From Guillardia theta CCMP2712 (Eukaryota > Cryptophyceae > Pyrenomonadales > Geminigeraceae), in the NCBI RefSeq assembly GCF_000315625.1, contig NW_005434581.1, forward strand, positions 298,195 through 329,653: DNA of 31,459 nucleotides, given 5' to 3'. This document shows, in pieces, positions 1-9,900 of the stretch. The translations under genes and the position numbers were made by a program. Under the pieces are notes generated by a model. That model did not search any database and was not told where the DNA came from. It saw only the letters and a program-made list of their open reading frames with translations. How positions within the stretch are numbered: position 1 is the stretch's first letter; every line of letters begins with the position of its first letter.

Positions 1-1264
1 GCTGTTGCTCATAGCCGTCGCCGTCTGCTTCCTGTGCCTTCTCCCAGCCCGTCGCGCTCGGGCGAGGAGCTTGAGTCTTCGCTTCAACGACGCGATCTCA
101 TTCTGCTCTGCTGCCAAGCTTGTCGCCAGTGCTGTCTCGAGGACGAGCGAAGATGCTCCCTTCCCTCCTCCTGCTGCTGCTGCTCCCACTGCCCCTCCTG
201 TTCCTCCCCCTGCCTTCCCTCTGCTCTCCGTCCTTGTCTGTGCAGCTCCTGACCCCGTGTCAGAAAAGCACCACCACCACCACCACCACCACCACCAGCA
301 CCACCACCTCTACCAGCAGCACCAGCAGCAGTACCTGTCTGAGGTGGGGGATGCAGGGAGGAAACCAGGCGAGACATCTGCTGCTGTTGGAGCAGCTCAG
401 AAACGCTCAACGGGGGAGGAGCAGACCTTAGCCTCCTCTAGCCTCCGCTCAGTCTGCTGGATGAAATCCTCCTGCATGACCTGCTCGGGTTGTCACTGCT
501 CGCATGCTCGCAAGCTCCTTGCAACGAGCTGCGACGCTACACAGCACGCGGCATGCAAAGACCGAGGGAGAACAATCGCAAGTGCTCGATCCATTCGCAG
601 CGATCACAAGGCACAGAGGATGATTTGGGAAAGGACAGGAAGGACGGAGGTAGAGAAAGGACGGGAGGGAGGGAGGGAGGGAGGGAGGGGGAGGGAGGGT
701 GAAAGGGGGGGGGCAACGGGAGGGAGGGGAGGAAGTCGAGGAGTGGAGGCAGGGGAGGCAGGGGATGGGAACGAGGCACAACGAGAAAGGGTTGATAGCT
801 GTCGACATCACCTCCTTTGCCTGCAGGGAGTTCAATCTGTTCCGAGTCTGCTGGGTCTGCTGCTGTACACTCTGGCGATGAACAACACCAGCATCACACA
901 CCCGGATCCAAGGCGTCAGCATCATAAACCTGCAAGACACCCCGCGGATCTGTCTTGACTGCTGTCTTGACTGTCTTCCATGGAACAAGTTTGTTTCCGA
1001 CCCGGTAAGTTGTGTAATGCTTCGGGGGCGGCCTTGCCTTTGGGAGGCAGTCGTCAAGTTTCACGGCCTGCGGTAGATGGATGAGGGAGAGGCAAGAGAA
1101 GGGCGAGAGGAGACCTGAGTCGCACAGAGATCAGCATTCTCAGCAAGAGCAACATCGTCGTTGTTGAACGAGTCCTTCTCGCCCCCATACAGCAGGGTGG
1201 AGGAAAGCAAGACGCAGCATGCAGCGAAGACGCTGAGCGGGATCAAGAGCTTTCCTCCGGCCAT
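1..1264 (-). CDS. Signal-anchored coiled-coil protein, unrecognised, 3' end outside window
   Basis: I do not recognise this protein. The start at 1264 opens with a hydrophobic segment (residues ~5-26, core LLIPLSVFAACCVLLSSTLL) that looks like a signal peptide or signal anchor. Exon 1 (1264-1115) ends in phase 0 before GTCTCC. The next exon (acceptor CTACCGCAG near 1066) reads AVKLDDCLPKARPPPKHY and continues to VYDADALDP near 905. Later exon fragments are coiled-coil-like: VMQEDFIQQTERRLEEAK (about 505-450), LLQQQQMSRLV (about 400-365), and a piece from about 133 to 1 containing LAAEQNEIASLKRRLKLL. Borders after the second exon are approximate. Introns hold GGT and CCCT-type simple repeats. 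The downstream end is cut by the window edge. The strand is supported by continuous phases across the first exons and by coherent coiled-coil sequence; the function is unknown. Confidence 0.55.
268..331. repeat. CAC/CAG trinucleotide repeat
   Basis: An imperfect CAC run followed by CAGCAC units. On the minus strand, the coding direction of the surrounding gene, this is GGT-rich and lies in a probable intron. The apparent histidine run on the plus strand is a by-product. Confidence 0.8.
660..740. repeat. GGGA-rich purine tract
   Basis: GGGA tetramers followed by a mixed G-rich stretch, lying in a probable intron of the minus-strand coiled-coil gene, where it reads as a C/T tract. Confidence 0.7.
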
Positions 1265-1440
1265 GGAGTTGGGATGATGTCAAGAACTCTTCACTTCACT
1301 TCTTTCCCTCTCGTTGACCAACAAGTCCATCCTCCCCATGGGCTTGAGATTGGTTCCGATGCCTGCAAACATCACTGAGGTATTGAAGGAAGAGGGCATC
1401 ACGAGAGGATCGGCAGACAAGGAGGGAGGATGAAACATGG

Positions 1441-1660
1441 CGCTACATCTACTACATCTACACCTAGTCGAACTACATCTACATCTACTTCTACTACATC
1501 TACATCTACTCGAGCTGTATCTACTTCTACTACATCTACATCTACATCTACATCTACTCGAGCTGTATCTACTTCTACTACATCTACATCTACATCTACT
1601 CGAGCTGTATCTACTTCTACTACATCTACATCTACATCTACTCGAGCTGCATCTACATCT
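1441..1660. repeat. CATCTA satellite with 42-48 bp higher-order unit
   Basis: Hexamer-like CATCTA/CTTCTA repeats organised into a higher-order unit marked by CTCGAGCTG. The marker occurs at 1509, 1557, 1599 and 1641, giving spacings of 48, 42 and 42 bp. All periods are multiples of 6, so several reading frames stay open; codon content is only a few amino acids and shows no sign of coding. Confidence 0.9.
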
Positions 1661-1777
1661 CCTTCCCCTCTCTGCTGCATCCTCTGTCGTCGCTTCTCGC
1701 CATCTTTCACCCTGCACTGCCTTCCCTACCCCTCAAGCCTCCATGACTCATCGCCTGCTCCTCATCCCCCCACATGC

Positions 1778-1935
1778 CGTCACTGCGGCCGGCCAGCTGG
1801 CGGCCGGCCGCCGGCTGGGCCGCCGGCGCCGCGCCGGGCTTCCGAGGCCCGTACGGTCCGTCGGAACTCAGTTCGTGACCGTGACCGGGCCGTGACTGGG
1901 AGTCACGCCGGGCGGCCCGGCCGGCCGGCCGCACT
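1778..1935. other. GC-rich palindromic island
   Basis: Dense in self-complementary words (GGCCGGCC, GCCGGC, GGCGCC) and flanked by GTGACCGTGACCGGGC-like sequence. It shares vocabulary with islands near 5055, 7040, 9590, 13965 and 21185. No open frame here resembles a protein family. Confidence 0.6.
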
Positions 1936-2257
1936 CGAACTTCGAAGTTGGCCAGTTGGCCTGTTGTCAGTACAAATCATGACGAGTGCAAGACTGCCGA
2001 CTCGAGTCAGTCACTGAGTACAACTTGAATAACGGTACAGGCTGGAGTACGCAGCGGCTTCGCAGTTTATGATACATAGCCGCATAATAAGTTACAGTGG
2101 CACTGACTTGCTAGTTAGTTTCAAGTCACAGGCTTACAGTCTACTAGTGCATGACGGTCAATCGCTGCTCTCCATGTCAACGTCTGAATGAAGTGGAGAA
2201 TGAGTCTGTTGGGTCGTTGAAGCGGCATCAATCCTTCTTCCCCTATACAACACAAAG

Positions 2258-4994
2258 TCAGTCACTGTCCATTGCAATGTAACATGTCCGTGACACGCAC
2301 CGCCGTACACCTTCGTTGGCAATATCGTTCCTCTTCCTCTTGTTCTTTCGACCTGTATTGCTCCGACATAACCTTTTGTACATAGTCGTGTATGAAAGCT
2401 CAGTGAATCTTTCTCTCTGTTTTTTCCATGCATTCGGTCCATACTTTTCCTTGACAAGTTCAACGTAACCATGATTGAAGCACTCTGAATAGTTCTCATG
2501 GTTGATCCCAATATCAGTACTCAAATTTGCAAGTCTTCTGCCCATTCCCTCGATGGCCAACATGACTGCTTTGGCTTTGCAAAGATTCTTCTTCATGTTG
2601 GAACACACTAGATCTGTTCCTTCCAACCGTTTGAGTGGACCAATACGCTTCCATTCTCCATCGATCTTCTCCTCTTGCCCTAGGTGCCATTTCTGCCACA
2701 TACTTTTGCACGGCGTTTTCTGAGGGAAAATAAAACCTTGAGGTACAGGATGTTCCATTCCCCCCCATGTAAACGTTTCGCCTTCAATCAGTATGCCTGT
2801 CCTGTCGTTAATAATTGGCAGTTCCCCTCCACCCCCTCTCCCTGTCAGTTCCTGAGGACCATGCATCCTTCTCGACGTCTGAAGTCCTTGCGTGATTTCA
2901 CTGAATCTTCTATTCATCATGGTTTTCATATCCTCCCGCAGCTTTTCCAAACCTCTATGAGCTAGTGGAATGGCTCCGTTCACCTCAAAGTTTCTAATGA
3001 TTAACTGGTAAATGTCTTGCGGTAGCGAAGTTGAAACACTCATCACTGTATCCTGCAACAGCTTTGTTCCCTGTTCTTGACTCTCTCGCAGCTTTCTGAT
3101 TTCAGCCACATTCATCACGTGCATCGGAACTCCAGTGCAGGTCATACCGCATTCTTCGCATTCCCCGCGACAAAAGCTGATATGATGCTCTTTCAACTCT
3201 TGTAAAAATTGCATTGTTCTTGAGCCTTTTACTGCAAAAACAGGTGAACCCCATAGGAAGTGGTGACTTGGAAACATGTCTTTGAGACGGTCCAAATGGT
3301 ACACTATCTGCGCAAGGAACATTGGTAAACATCTCTTGTAGCTGTCCGGGAACGTGTCGTACCCATCAATGAACTTGTGCATACCAATATCGTAGATTCT
3401 TGCCAGACCTTCCCTGGTGAAATGAGGAGGTAAAACATCGAAATTCTCGCTCTTTGTGTTGTTCCCTGCTAGAATACGCCCACAGTATTGATCATTGCCT
3501 GGTTCCACTGTTCCAATGCACCTGTCCTTGGAGTTACCTGGTCCTCCCGGAATGCCTAGTAGATGCGTCACGCTCCCCTTTCTGAAACTGTGCGAACCTG
3601 CACATTTAAAATCTCAGTCTCAAGATTTCACTCCCAGGCTAGCACTTACCAACGTCCCTCCATACTTCCTCCTGCATGCCCTCTGTGGACAATACTCTTC
3701 TCAAGACTTGACCAAACCTCTGCTTCTGGTCGTTTCCCAGAAAAAATTTGGTGTGACATGTCCTCATTCTGGTTTGGGAAAACGCATACAAAGCAATGGC
3801 CAGGATAGGACAAGACATAGGTTTGTTGGGTGCTGCAAATATGTGCCTTGTTCTCGGAGAAAAAATGTCGGCGTCAACACCCCCTTGGTCCATCTTGGTC
3901 TTCAATATCGTCAGCTTCAAGCAGTCGTTCTCCCAATCAAAGTGTTCCAGATGTAGAATGTCTAATATTTCGCTTGTACAGCAACAGTTCCACATGATCG
4001 TGGTAGCAGCAAATCCGAACAAGCTTGTTGATCCTATCTCTCGTGCCATAGTATCTGAACGTATCTGGGTCATCTTTTCACAAATAATTCCATACTCTCT
4101 CACTGCCAAGACACATTCGCCTTCTTTTGATTTCATCACTCCCGTGGATTTCTTTTGAGTAACTACCCTTCCATAGCCTTTGATCAGTCGACTGAGCCGG
4201 TCGTTTAACGTACTACCCGATGGCATTCCAGTCGCGTCAAAAGCAACATTTCTGTCTCTGTAATATGCTTTCAAGGCACTCTTGTACCCCTTCAGTGCTC
4301 CTAACGACAGCGTTCTCTTGCTTGCCTGGTATCCTGAAATGTCCTCGTTATCATGCTCGTGTACGTTATGCGGATCATCCTCCTGCTTTTCCTGCTCTTC
4401 CTGATCTCCGTCTTCCTGATCTCCGTCTTCCTCATCTTCGTCTTCCTCATCTTCGTCTTCCTCATCTTCGTCTTCCTCATCTTCGTCTTCCTCATCTTCC
4501 TGCTCTCCCTCAGGCTCTTGACCTTCGTTATCATCTTCCTGATCTTCATCAGTTCCCGCTATCCCATCTCTACTCTTGGACGATCCTCTTCTCTTTCTAG
4601 ATTTTGGTAAGTCAGTATTGGTGACAAGGTCTCCAAACAAACTCTTCAAATCTTTCCATGCCATTGGGAGTATCAATTCGCCGTTCTCGTCGACAGCCCT
4701 GGGATTCACTTTGAGTAAGAGACGCACGATCCTATTGATCTTGCATCGGTAAACTTTCTTTGTACTATCAGCGATGACTTTGTTCTCTATCAGGTCAAAT
4801 GCCCTTTCTTGTCGTCGTCGTCGCTCCTCCGACATCATGACATGATTTGCTCTGATCAGGGGTTGCATTTTTCGTAGTTTTCGTTCTGGGGTGGTCGGTG
4901 GATCAAAGGGGTCCAACCCCTGTGATTCTCTGATGATAAAGGGGTTGGGGTACCGAAAGGGGGTAGGGTATACAAAAATGTTACTCAATGTCAC
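2258..4994 (-). CDS. Crypton-like tyrosine recombinase (possibly degenerate)
   Basis: A DNA strand-exchange enzyme family found in Crypton-type elements of protists. Exon 1 is 4994-3650; a 52-nt GTAAGT...GCAG intron (3649-3598) joins G|GT to exon 2, 3597-2258, giving about 894 residues. N-terminal core-binding-like sequence includes STKKVYRCKINRIVRLL. A Glu/Asp tract encoded at about 4383-4540 follows. The catalytic part has ILKTKMDQGG, HIFAAPNKPMSCPILAIALY and, created exactly by the splice, GSHSFRKGSVTHLLGIPGG, matching the H-x-x-R box. Downstream GNDQYCGRILAG resembles the conserved GDQ-x-x-GR block that follows the nucleophile in related proteins. Oddities: the arginine usually in the MWNLMCRS-like box is Thr (WNCCCTSEILD), and the expected Tyr before the GDQ block reads Cys (KDRCIGTV), with a shortened spacer before it. 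It may be inactive. Family assignment is from memory of motifs; the C-terminal third is lineage-specific. Confidence 0.7.
4383..4540. repeat. 15-bp acidic coding repeat in recombinase
   Basis: Tandem copies of a 15-bp unit (CTCATCTTCGTCTTC on the plus strand) encode a repeated Asp/Glu tract on the minus strand. The unit keeps the reading frame. Confidence 0.85.
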
Positions 4995-6184
4995 TATGAG
5001 TCAGCCTACCTTCTTGAGAGTCAGCCAAAAATATATTGAAACTTCCATTTTCTCCGGCGGCCCGGGAGTCCGGTCACCTGGTGCCAGCCCGCCGCGGGCG
5101 GCCGGGCCCGGCCGCCGGTCAGGGCGGATCGGACTCGCTAGTGAGTCCCGGACTTCGGGACTCCGGAGCCCGGCGGGCCGGGATGGGCCGGAGTCCGATC
5201 CCGAGCCGTGGGCTCACGGCCGGACCGTAGGCTACAGTACGGCGTGCCAGGCATCTCGCAATACTCGGAATGTATCGTACTTCAAGTAAAGTCACTCATG
5301 GCAGACTCAGTCGATGACTTCACCGGCCCGCGTGGGCCGGACTCGGCGGCGCACTGCGCCGCGGCAGTGCGCACACGGTGGCACCGTCTCAGTGTGACAC
5401 TGGCAAGCCATACCATTCGGTCGTCGGAGATCGGACTCAGCGGCGGCCGACACCTGAAAAAGCATCATGGCATGCAAAGATGACCAACAAAAGGGTAATG
5501 AAAGCCACGGCCCGGGTGATTGCAGAAAACTTCAAATGTGCAACTCCTTTTCCGAAGTTCTGCGACTCCGTGAACCGTTGAACAGACCGCCGAGCTTTCG
5601 AACTTGAAGCCAAGTTTCTCTCATACTACGTGACTTTGCGAAATAGACTTACACTGGCACAATTTGGGTGATCGTCAAATGAGGGGAAAAATGGGCTTCA
5701 GGCGATGCAGAGTCCTACGGGAATCAGCAGGACGAAGGGCAAGCAAAAAAAGACGAGTCGAAGAAAAGGATGATGGAATTGAACAGCTTCCTGGTGGCCA
5801 TGGAGCAAACCGTGTAAAAGTGAGGGAATTGTTTGTCATGAAACTTGTGCAGTCTACATCAGAACTGATGTCATATTGAAAGGATTGAAGAACTGCTTAT
5901 CGAAAGGATGCGGAGACTGATAGGGGTGAAAACGGTTCAGACGCCACTACCCAACAAATCACCCAGCGATGCCACCGTGAACCTGTTGTCTGCACAGAAC
6001 ATCGGTATATTGAACTTGAAAGTAAAAACTTGACAATTGGCTGAAACTGTTGTTTATAACTTGGAAGTTTTTAAGAACATCAGGAACTGTTGCTTTGTCG
6101 ACAGGAAGTTGTTCATGAGAAATAAGCAGGGAATACAATACAAAAACAGGGCTCCTCCATAGCACGAGTTAACTAAACAACCAT
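4995..6184. other. Intergenic: GC-rich island, no supportable gene
   Basis: The stretch between recombinase and HTH gene holds a GC island (about 5055-5420) and then mixed-composition sequence. A 71-codon frame at 5664-5879 (+) has no recognisable features and I do not call it. The 5' end of the recombinase may extend slightly upstream of 4994, but no start is better supported. Confidence 0.6.
5055..5420. other. GC-rich palindromic island
   Basis: GC-rich and full of short inverted words (CCCGGGC, CCGGACTTCGG, GGGCCGG), with GTGAGTCC and CACTGC arms. Composition changes within tens of bases at both ends. Similar islands occur elsewhere in the window. Confidence 0.6.
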
Positions 6185-6634
6185 TCATCGATGCTCAGAA
6201 CCAATGTCGGACAAGAAGGAGTTGATCCTAACTGGACAGACCAGCCACCCGTGGTCGTCAAAGGTTCCTTCACACTTGCTGTCCTCTTGACTTAACATGT
6301 TGTTTTGACAGCTTTGCAGATCCGATGGATGGGGGCTATCTTCCATGGAGCTAGAGTCTCTCTGTCCATCATGCGATTCGCTTGCCCTCTGTGTGCTGGG
6401 CTCGCTCTCTTCCTCAAGTGTTTCCGTCACATGCCTCCATGTTCGCCGGTTCCAGATATCGCGCACAGCTTTCGGGGTGATGCCATACTTGTTGGCGAGG
6501 ATTCGGCTCTGCGAAGTAGGACACCATGTACTCTCTGCTGGGAAGAGGACGCGCACCTGAAAGATGTCACGGGCAATTCGATCGTCTATGCGAGCTCGTC
6601 GCTTGACCACCAGGCGCTCGGACGAGGAGGACAT
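6185..6634 (-). CDS. Small helix-turn-helix protein
   Basis: A 149-residue frame starting at MSSSSERLVVKRRARIDD; an earlier Met at 6700 is possible but the added 22 residues look non-conserved. The central segment LANKYGITPKAVRDIWNRRTW has the spacing of a helix-turn-helix (helix, G-x-T/S turn, recognition helix with AVRDIW). I associate it with a family of small HTH proteins common in stramenopile and cryptophyte-like genomes, some tied to mobile elements. The remaining C-terminal ~75 residues are Ser/Glu/Asp-rich and probably disordered. It stands alone between two GC islands, about 1.2 kb from the recombinase on the same strand. Function is inferred from the HTH only. Confidence 0.6.
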   Translation of the reverse strand: MSSSSERLVVKRRARIDDRIARDIFQVRVLFPAESTWCPTSQSRILANKYGITPKAVRDIWNRRTWRHVTETLEEESEPSTQRASESHDGQRDSSSMEDSPHPSDLQSCQNNMLSQEDSKCEGTFDDHGWLVCPVRINSFLSDIGSEHR

Positions 6635-7039
6635 TCCAGGCGCGCGGCCGCTACAACTGACTGGAATCTCCAAACAATCTCCCCGTAGAAGTTCGCACAA
6701 TATCTCGCAACGATTCGCTCTCTGGCTATAAAAAACACAACGTTTCGCCCTGCTACGACCTTGAGATAAAACAATCTTGTAAAGCTGTTTCCAAACTTCT
6801 TGCGAATTGTTTTCGAAAGATTTGAAATGTTACGTTTTGGATTCAACATATTTCACTGGGTGCAAGCACACGACCTTGTACACGGAAAAGACCTATCAGT
6901 TGCGACTAATCAACTTGGCAACATATAGCGAATCCGTAGTTGGTATTTCAAATTTTCTGCGAGAATTTGCAGTGATCGATTCATTCTTTCGGTCGAGGGG
7001 CGTAACTTCACCGTTTACTACCGTACTGCCAGGATAGTT

Positions 7040-7285
7040 CGAGACTCGGTCGGACGCCCGGCCGTTTCGCTGACGGTTATAACGGCGCGACCGTGACTGA
7101 GTCCTGGGGCCCGGCCGGGCCGCACCGTGACTGGCCGGGCAGTGAAAACGAGTCGCTCGGACTCTGAGTCCGGGAACCGGCCGCACCGCCGTGGCCGTGG
7201 CCGCGGCCAACTTTCACGCGGCCCGGGTGGCACCGTCCGACCGTACTGACCGGCCCCGGGCGACCCGGCGGCTTCCGAAGTTCGG
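7040..7285. other. GC-rich palindromic island
   Basis: Same vocabulary as the other islands (GCCCGGCCGGGC, GTGACTGAGTCC, GGCCGTGGCCGCGGCC). No coding support. Confidence 0.6.
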
Positions 7286-7826
7286 CGAGGCAGTAGACTC
7301 CCGTAAGCATTTCAAGATTAATAAAATGCGAAATACTAGGCTAAGGGCCGTAGGCTACTCAGCGGCGTCCGAAGCCAAGTTTTCCAAGTTTACCAGTCGC
7401 AATACTCAGTTAAAATTGTCACAGTGAACAGTGGTGCTTGAAGCGAATTGTTACTGCGGCGGCACTGTGAGCTTGGCAACCTTCACTGTATGAACCGGGT
7501 GCGGCCAGGCACAAAGGTGAACGCCGTACGGTCCGGCGGATTGCAAGTTGTCCTGTTCGACTCGCGCACGGAGCTTCGAGCCTGGAAAACTTGAGCAGAG
7601 AAAGCCAGTGCGCTTCACAAGATAAAACTAACTCGCGATGAACTCGATCATAGAACTGAATGCATAAATGTCATCTTTGTTAGCGCAGTTCCGCTCGTCG
7701 CTTCCGAAGTTCTCTAATGAACTCGAATTCTCCGCTCGCAACTTAACGTCGATGAAGAACCTAGTATACACAACAGGAAGCTGTACATCTTGAATTGACA
7801 TATCGGCAACAGCTCCGTCGGAATAT

Positions 7827-7831
7827 TTACA
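7827..7831 (-). promoter_or_regulatory. Putative TGTAA poly(A) signal of UBE2H
   Basis: TGTAA on the minus strand, 76 nt past the UBE2H stop codon, within GGTGTAAATATT. Comparable TGTAA elements follow the TKL kinase, adenosine kinase and WDR75 genes. Confidence 0.45.
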
Positions 7832-7906
7832 CCAGTGATGAACTGAAGTGCACAGTTAGGGAAAGGGTATCGAACCTAAGAGCATCATACCACTTGAGAA
7901 GAATGC

Positions 7907-8691
7907 CTAGTCCTCGTCCATTTTTCCAGCTGGTTCATCATCATCATCATTGTCATTTGAATCCATTCCACTATCCTCTTTGTCGTCGTCTTCTTCCTCT
8001 TCTTCCTCTTCTTCTTCATCTTCGAACCTGATGTCTGTGGCATACATCTGAACATACTCCTTGATCTTGCTCGCGTATTTCTCAGGATCTCGAATCATCA
8101 AGGCTGCAGCTTCGCCATTGAGAGGATCCGTGGGGTTGGGATACGTCAGGAGCTGAGGCAAAATACTTCGAAAACATTGATCAAATCTGCACCCGGTGTT
8201 ATCAAGGTGCTTCGAAAATCTAACATAGAGTGAGCATACCAAACATCGGACTCCAAGATTGGTTGATGACATCTAGACAGACCGATCCAGACCTGTACAA
8301 TACCATTCAAAGGAAGAAGACATCGAATGCAGGAAGTGAAACATACATCTCGTCGACATTGGGATGGTACATGCGGTTCACAAAGCCGATGCTCGGAGAC
8401 TTGTACGGATAGTTCACAGGAAGCTCCACGTGAACTTTCCAGGTTCCTCCCTCATAAGGGGCTGTAAGCAAACACGAGGATGTCAGTCAGGGCATGTCTC
8501 GACGTAGCAGACTATCACTGTCTTTCGGCCCGTTGAACTTGACATTGAACTCAGACATGTTGTCCTTGACCATTTGCACTTCATGGTCGCTCATCATGCT
8601 GTAAAGGCATCTATCAGCATCACTCTTTCAATTTCAGGTGCAATTACAGCTTCATCAGATCCATTTCTCGTCGCTTGGATGGTGACGACAT
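7907..8691 (-). CDS. UBE2H: Ubiquitin-conjugating enzyme E2, UBE2H type (one apparent frameshift)
   Basis: E2 enzyme that accepts ubiquitin from E1 as a thioester and passes it to substrates with an E3. Five exons fit: 8691-8648, 8598-8519, 8461-8347, 8292-8240, 8186-7907. Start [13 protein letters not shown] matches the UBE2H N-terminus. Family blocks in order: [39 protein letters not shown], the catalytic-cysteine segment [12 protein letters not shown], then [16 protein letters not shown] and [10 protein letters not shown], followed by an acidic Glu/Asp-rich tail as in UBE2H/Ubc8. Length is about 190 residues against ~183 in animals. In exon 5 the frame jumps between VFE and SILPQLL: one base is missing between 8167 and 8166 relative to the conserved protein. 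Identity is secure; the break may be a sequence error. Confidence 0.88.
7920..8025. repeat. Acidic low-complexity coding tract of UBE2H
   Basis: CTT/CTC and CAT runs encode the Glu- and Asp-rich C-terminal tail of the UBE2H-type protein on the minus strand. Confidence 0.75.
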
Positions 8692-9429
8692 GACTGTTGC
8701 TGCCTAGTGCGGAAGTACACTCTGCATCACAACAGTCAGGCCTGAGCACAAGATAGAGCGAAAGAAGAAACTAGCTGTTCAAGTGACTTTAAATGATGAA
8801 CATCAACAGGCATATCATGGTATCATGGTATCGTCAGGCCAAAAAGGATGCTCTCGGACAACACAGCAAAAAAAATGAAAAAATGGTTGCCATCATTTGC
8901 AGTTTCAGGCGCAGAAGGGAAGGATGAGCATGTAATCTAGACAGCGCGCTGATGAGACAGGGGCCAGATGATTTTCAGAACAAGTCCCATCAACGAAAAT
9001 GCTTTGTGTAAAACAAAAGTATTGTTGCAGCCGGTTGAGTCGGATCTGCAACAAACTCTTCGTCTCAAGAACCTCGACCATGGAACAAGCACTGAGAAAA
9101 GGAGAATCCATGGCTTCACTCGCCCGTCCTCATCCTCCCGGTTGTCATCTCGCTATTCCTCCTCACTTCTGCCGACTCATCACAAATCCGAACAAACAAT
9201 CCCCGAGTTGCAACAAACCGTCGCAACATGATTTTTACTTTGCTGTTCTCACCAACACACTCGTTTCATCGCTTTCTAGCCCTTACATATCCTCTCTCAA
9301 CCTCATCTTCTACCATTCAACTCTATTTCTCTTTCATCTGAGGGTTTTTTTTTATCTTTTTTTCGTTTTTTTTTCTCACAAGCCCCTACGCGGCAAATCT
9401 GTTGATGTTGACCGTACTCCTTCCCCAAC

Positions 9430-9570
9430 CCATTATATGATTTTAGTTAAATAGGATTCTGATACAAAAATATTTAGATAATTGTTCAAATGGTTATTTA
9501 ATTTCCCTAAGAAATTTGATTGACTATTAAATATCAATAGTTTATTATAATAAATAGTACTAAAGAGTTT
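9430..9570. other. AT-rich segment next to a GC island
   Basis: Mostly A/T (TATTTAGATAATTG, TTATTATAATAAATAG), changing abruptly at about 9585 into a strongly GC-rich island. No coding or RNA gene seen. Confidence 0.6.
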
Positions 9571-9589
9571 TAGCTGGCTGAGAAGGCTG

Positions 9590-9900
9590 GCATCCGCCCG
9601 GCCGCACTGTCACATTGCCATCAGCACTACGACCGGGTACTGATGCTCAAGTTGCCGGGCCCGGCAGCACTGAGCTGAGTGTCCCGCCGGCTGAGCCGCC
9701 GGCCCGACGGTTCAGTGAGGCCTGCGGCCCCCGGGCCGCCGAACTTCCGAGCCTAGACGCTACTTTGCTCTGAGTTGTCGCACAGGCCGCCCCGGCAGGC
9801 CATACGGCTCAGTTCAGTGCCGTGACGCAGTGGCACCGTGACTGAGGGCGGTCCCGAGCCTCGGACTCAGTCCGGCGGGGCTGGTGACCGAGTAGGCTGA
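9590..9900. other. GC-rich palindromic island
   Basis: Inverted words such as GCCGGGCCCGGC and GCGGCCCCCGGGCCGC, plus CACTGAGCTGAGTG and CAGTGCCGTGACGCAGTGG-like arms. No coding evidence. Confidence 0.6.

Larger units (their letters stand above)
1265..2257. other. Intergenic: CATCTA satellite and a GC-rich island
   Basis: No supportable gene. The stretch holds a CATCTA-type satellite (about 1441-1660), a GC island (about 1778-1935), then sequence rich in short words such as AGTCACTGAG, GAGTAC and CAACTTG up to about 2160. It includes the 5' flank of the gene starting at 1264 and the 3' flank of the recombinase ending at 2258. Long open frames across the satellite are products of a period divisible by three. 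Confidence 0.7.
6701..7906. other. Intergenic: GC-rich island and UBE2H 3' flank
   Basis: No gene that I can support. A GC island lies at about 7040-7285. The remainder is of mixed composition and includes the UBE2H 3' flank with a TGTAA element. Short open frames on both strands inside the island follow from few stop codons in GC-rich sequence. Confidence 0.6.

Noticed and set aside
5-958. 317-codon plus-strand frame with a histidine run
   Set aside because: It lies antisense to a minus-strand gene whose exons join in phase, and its content is CAC repeat and low complexity.
1430-2017. Ser/Thr-rich 195-codon frame (+) and opposing Arg/Cys-rich frames
   Set aside because: Open because the CATCTA satellite has a period divisible by three; downstream part is the GC island.
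5664-5879. 71-codon plus-strand frame between recombinase and HTH gene
   Set aside because: No recognisable motif, no splice-supported neighbours, length expected by chance.
8153-8166. 14-nt GT-AG intron in UBE2H (GTATTTTGCCTCAG)
   Set aside because: It would restore the frame but remove SILPQ, a nearly invariant part of the E2 fold; a single missing base explains the conserved sequence better. Kept as a stated alternative.
8905-9119. Minus-strand frame with Leu-rich segment upstream of UBE2H
   Set aside because: Short, no family resemblance, and the UBE2H start at 8691 is already well supported.
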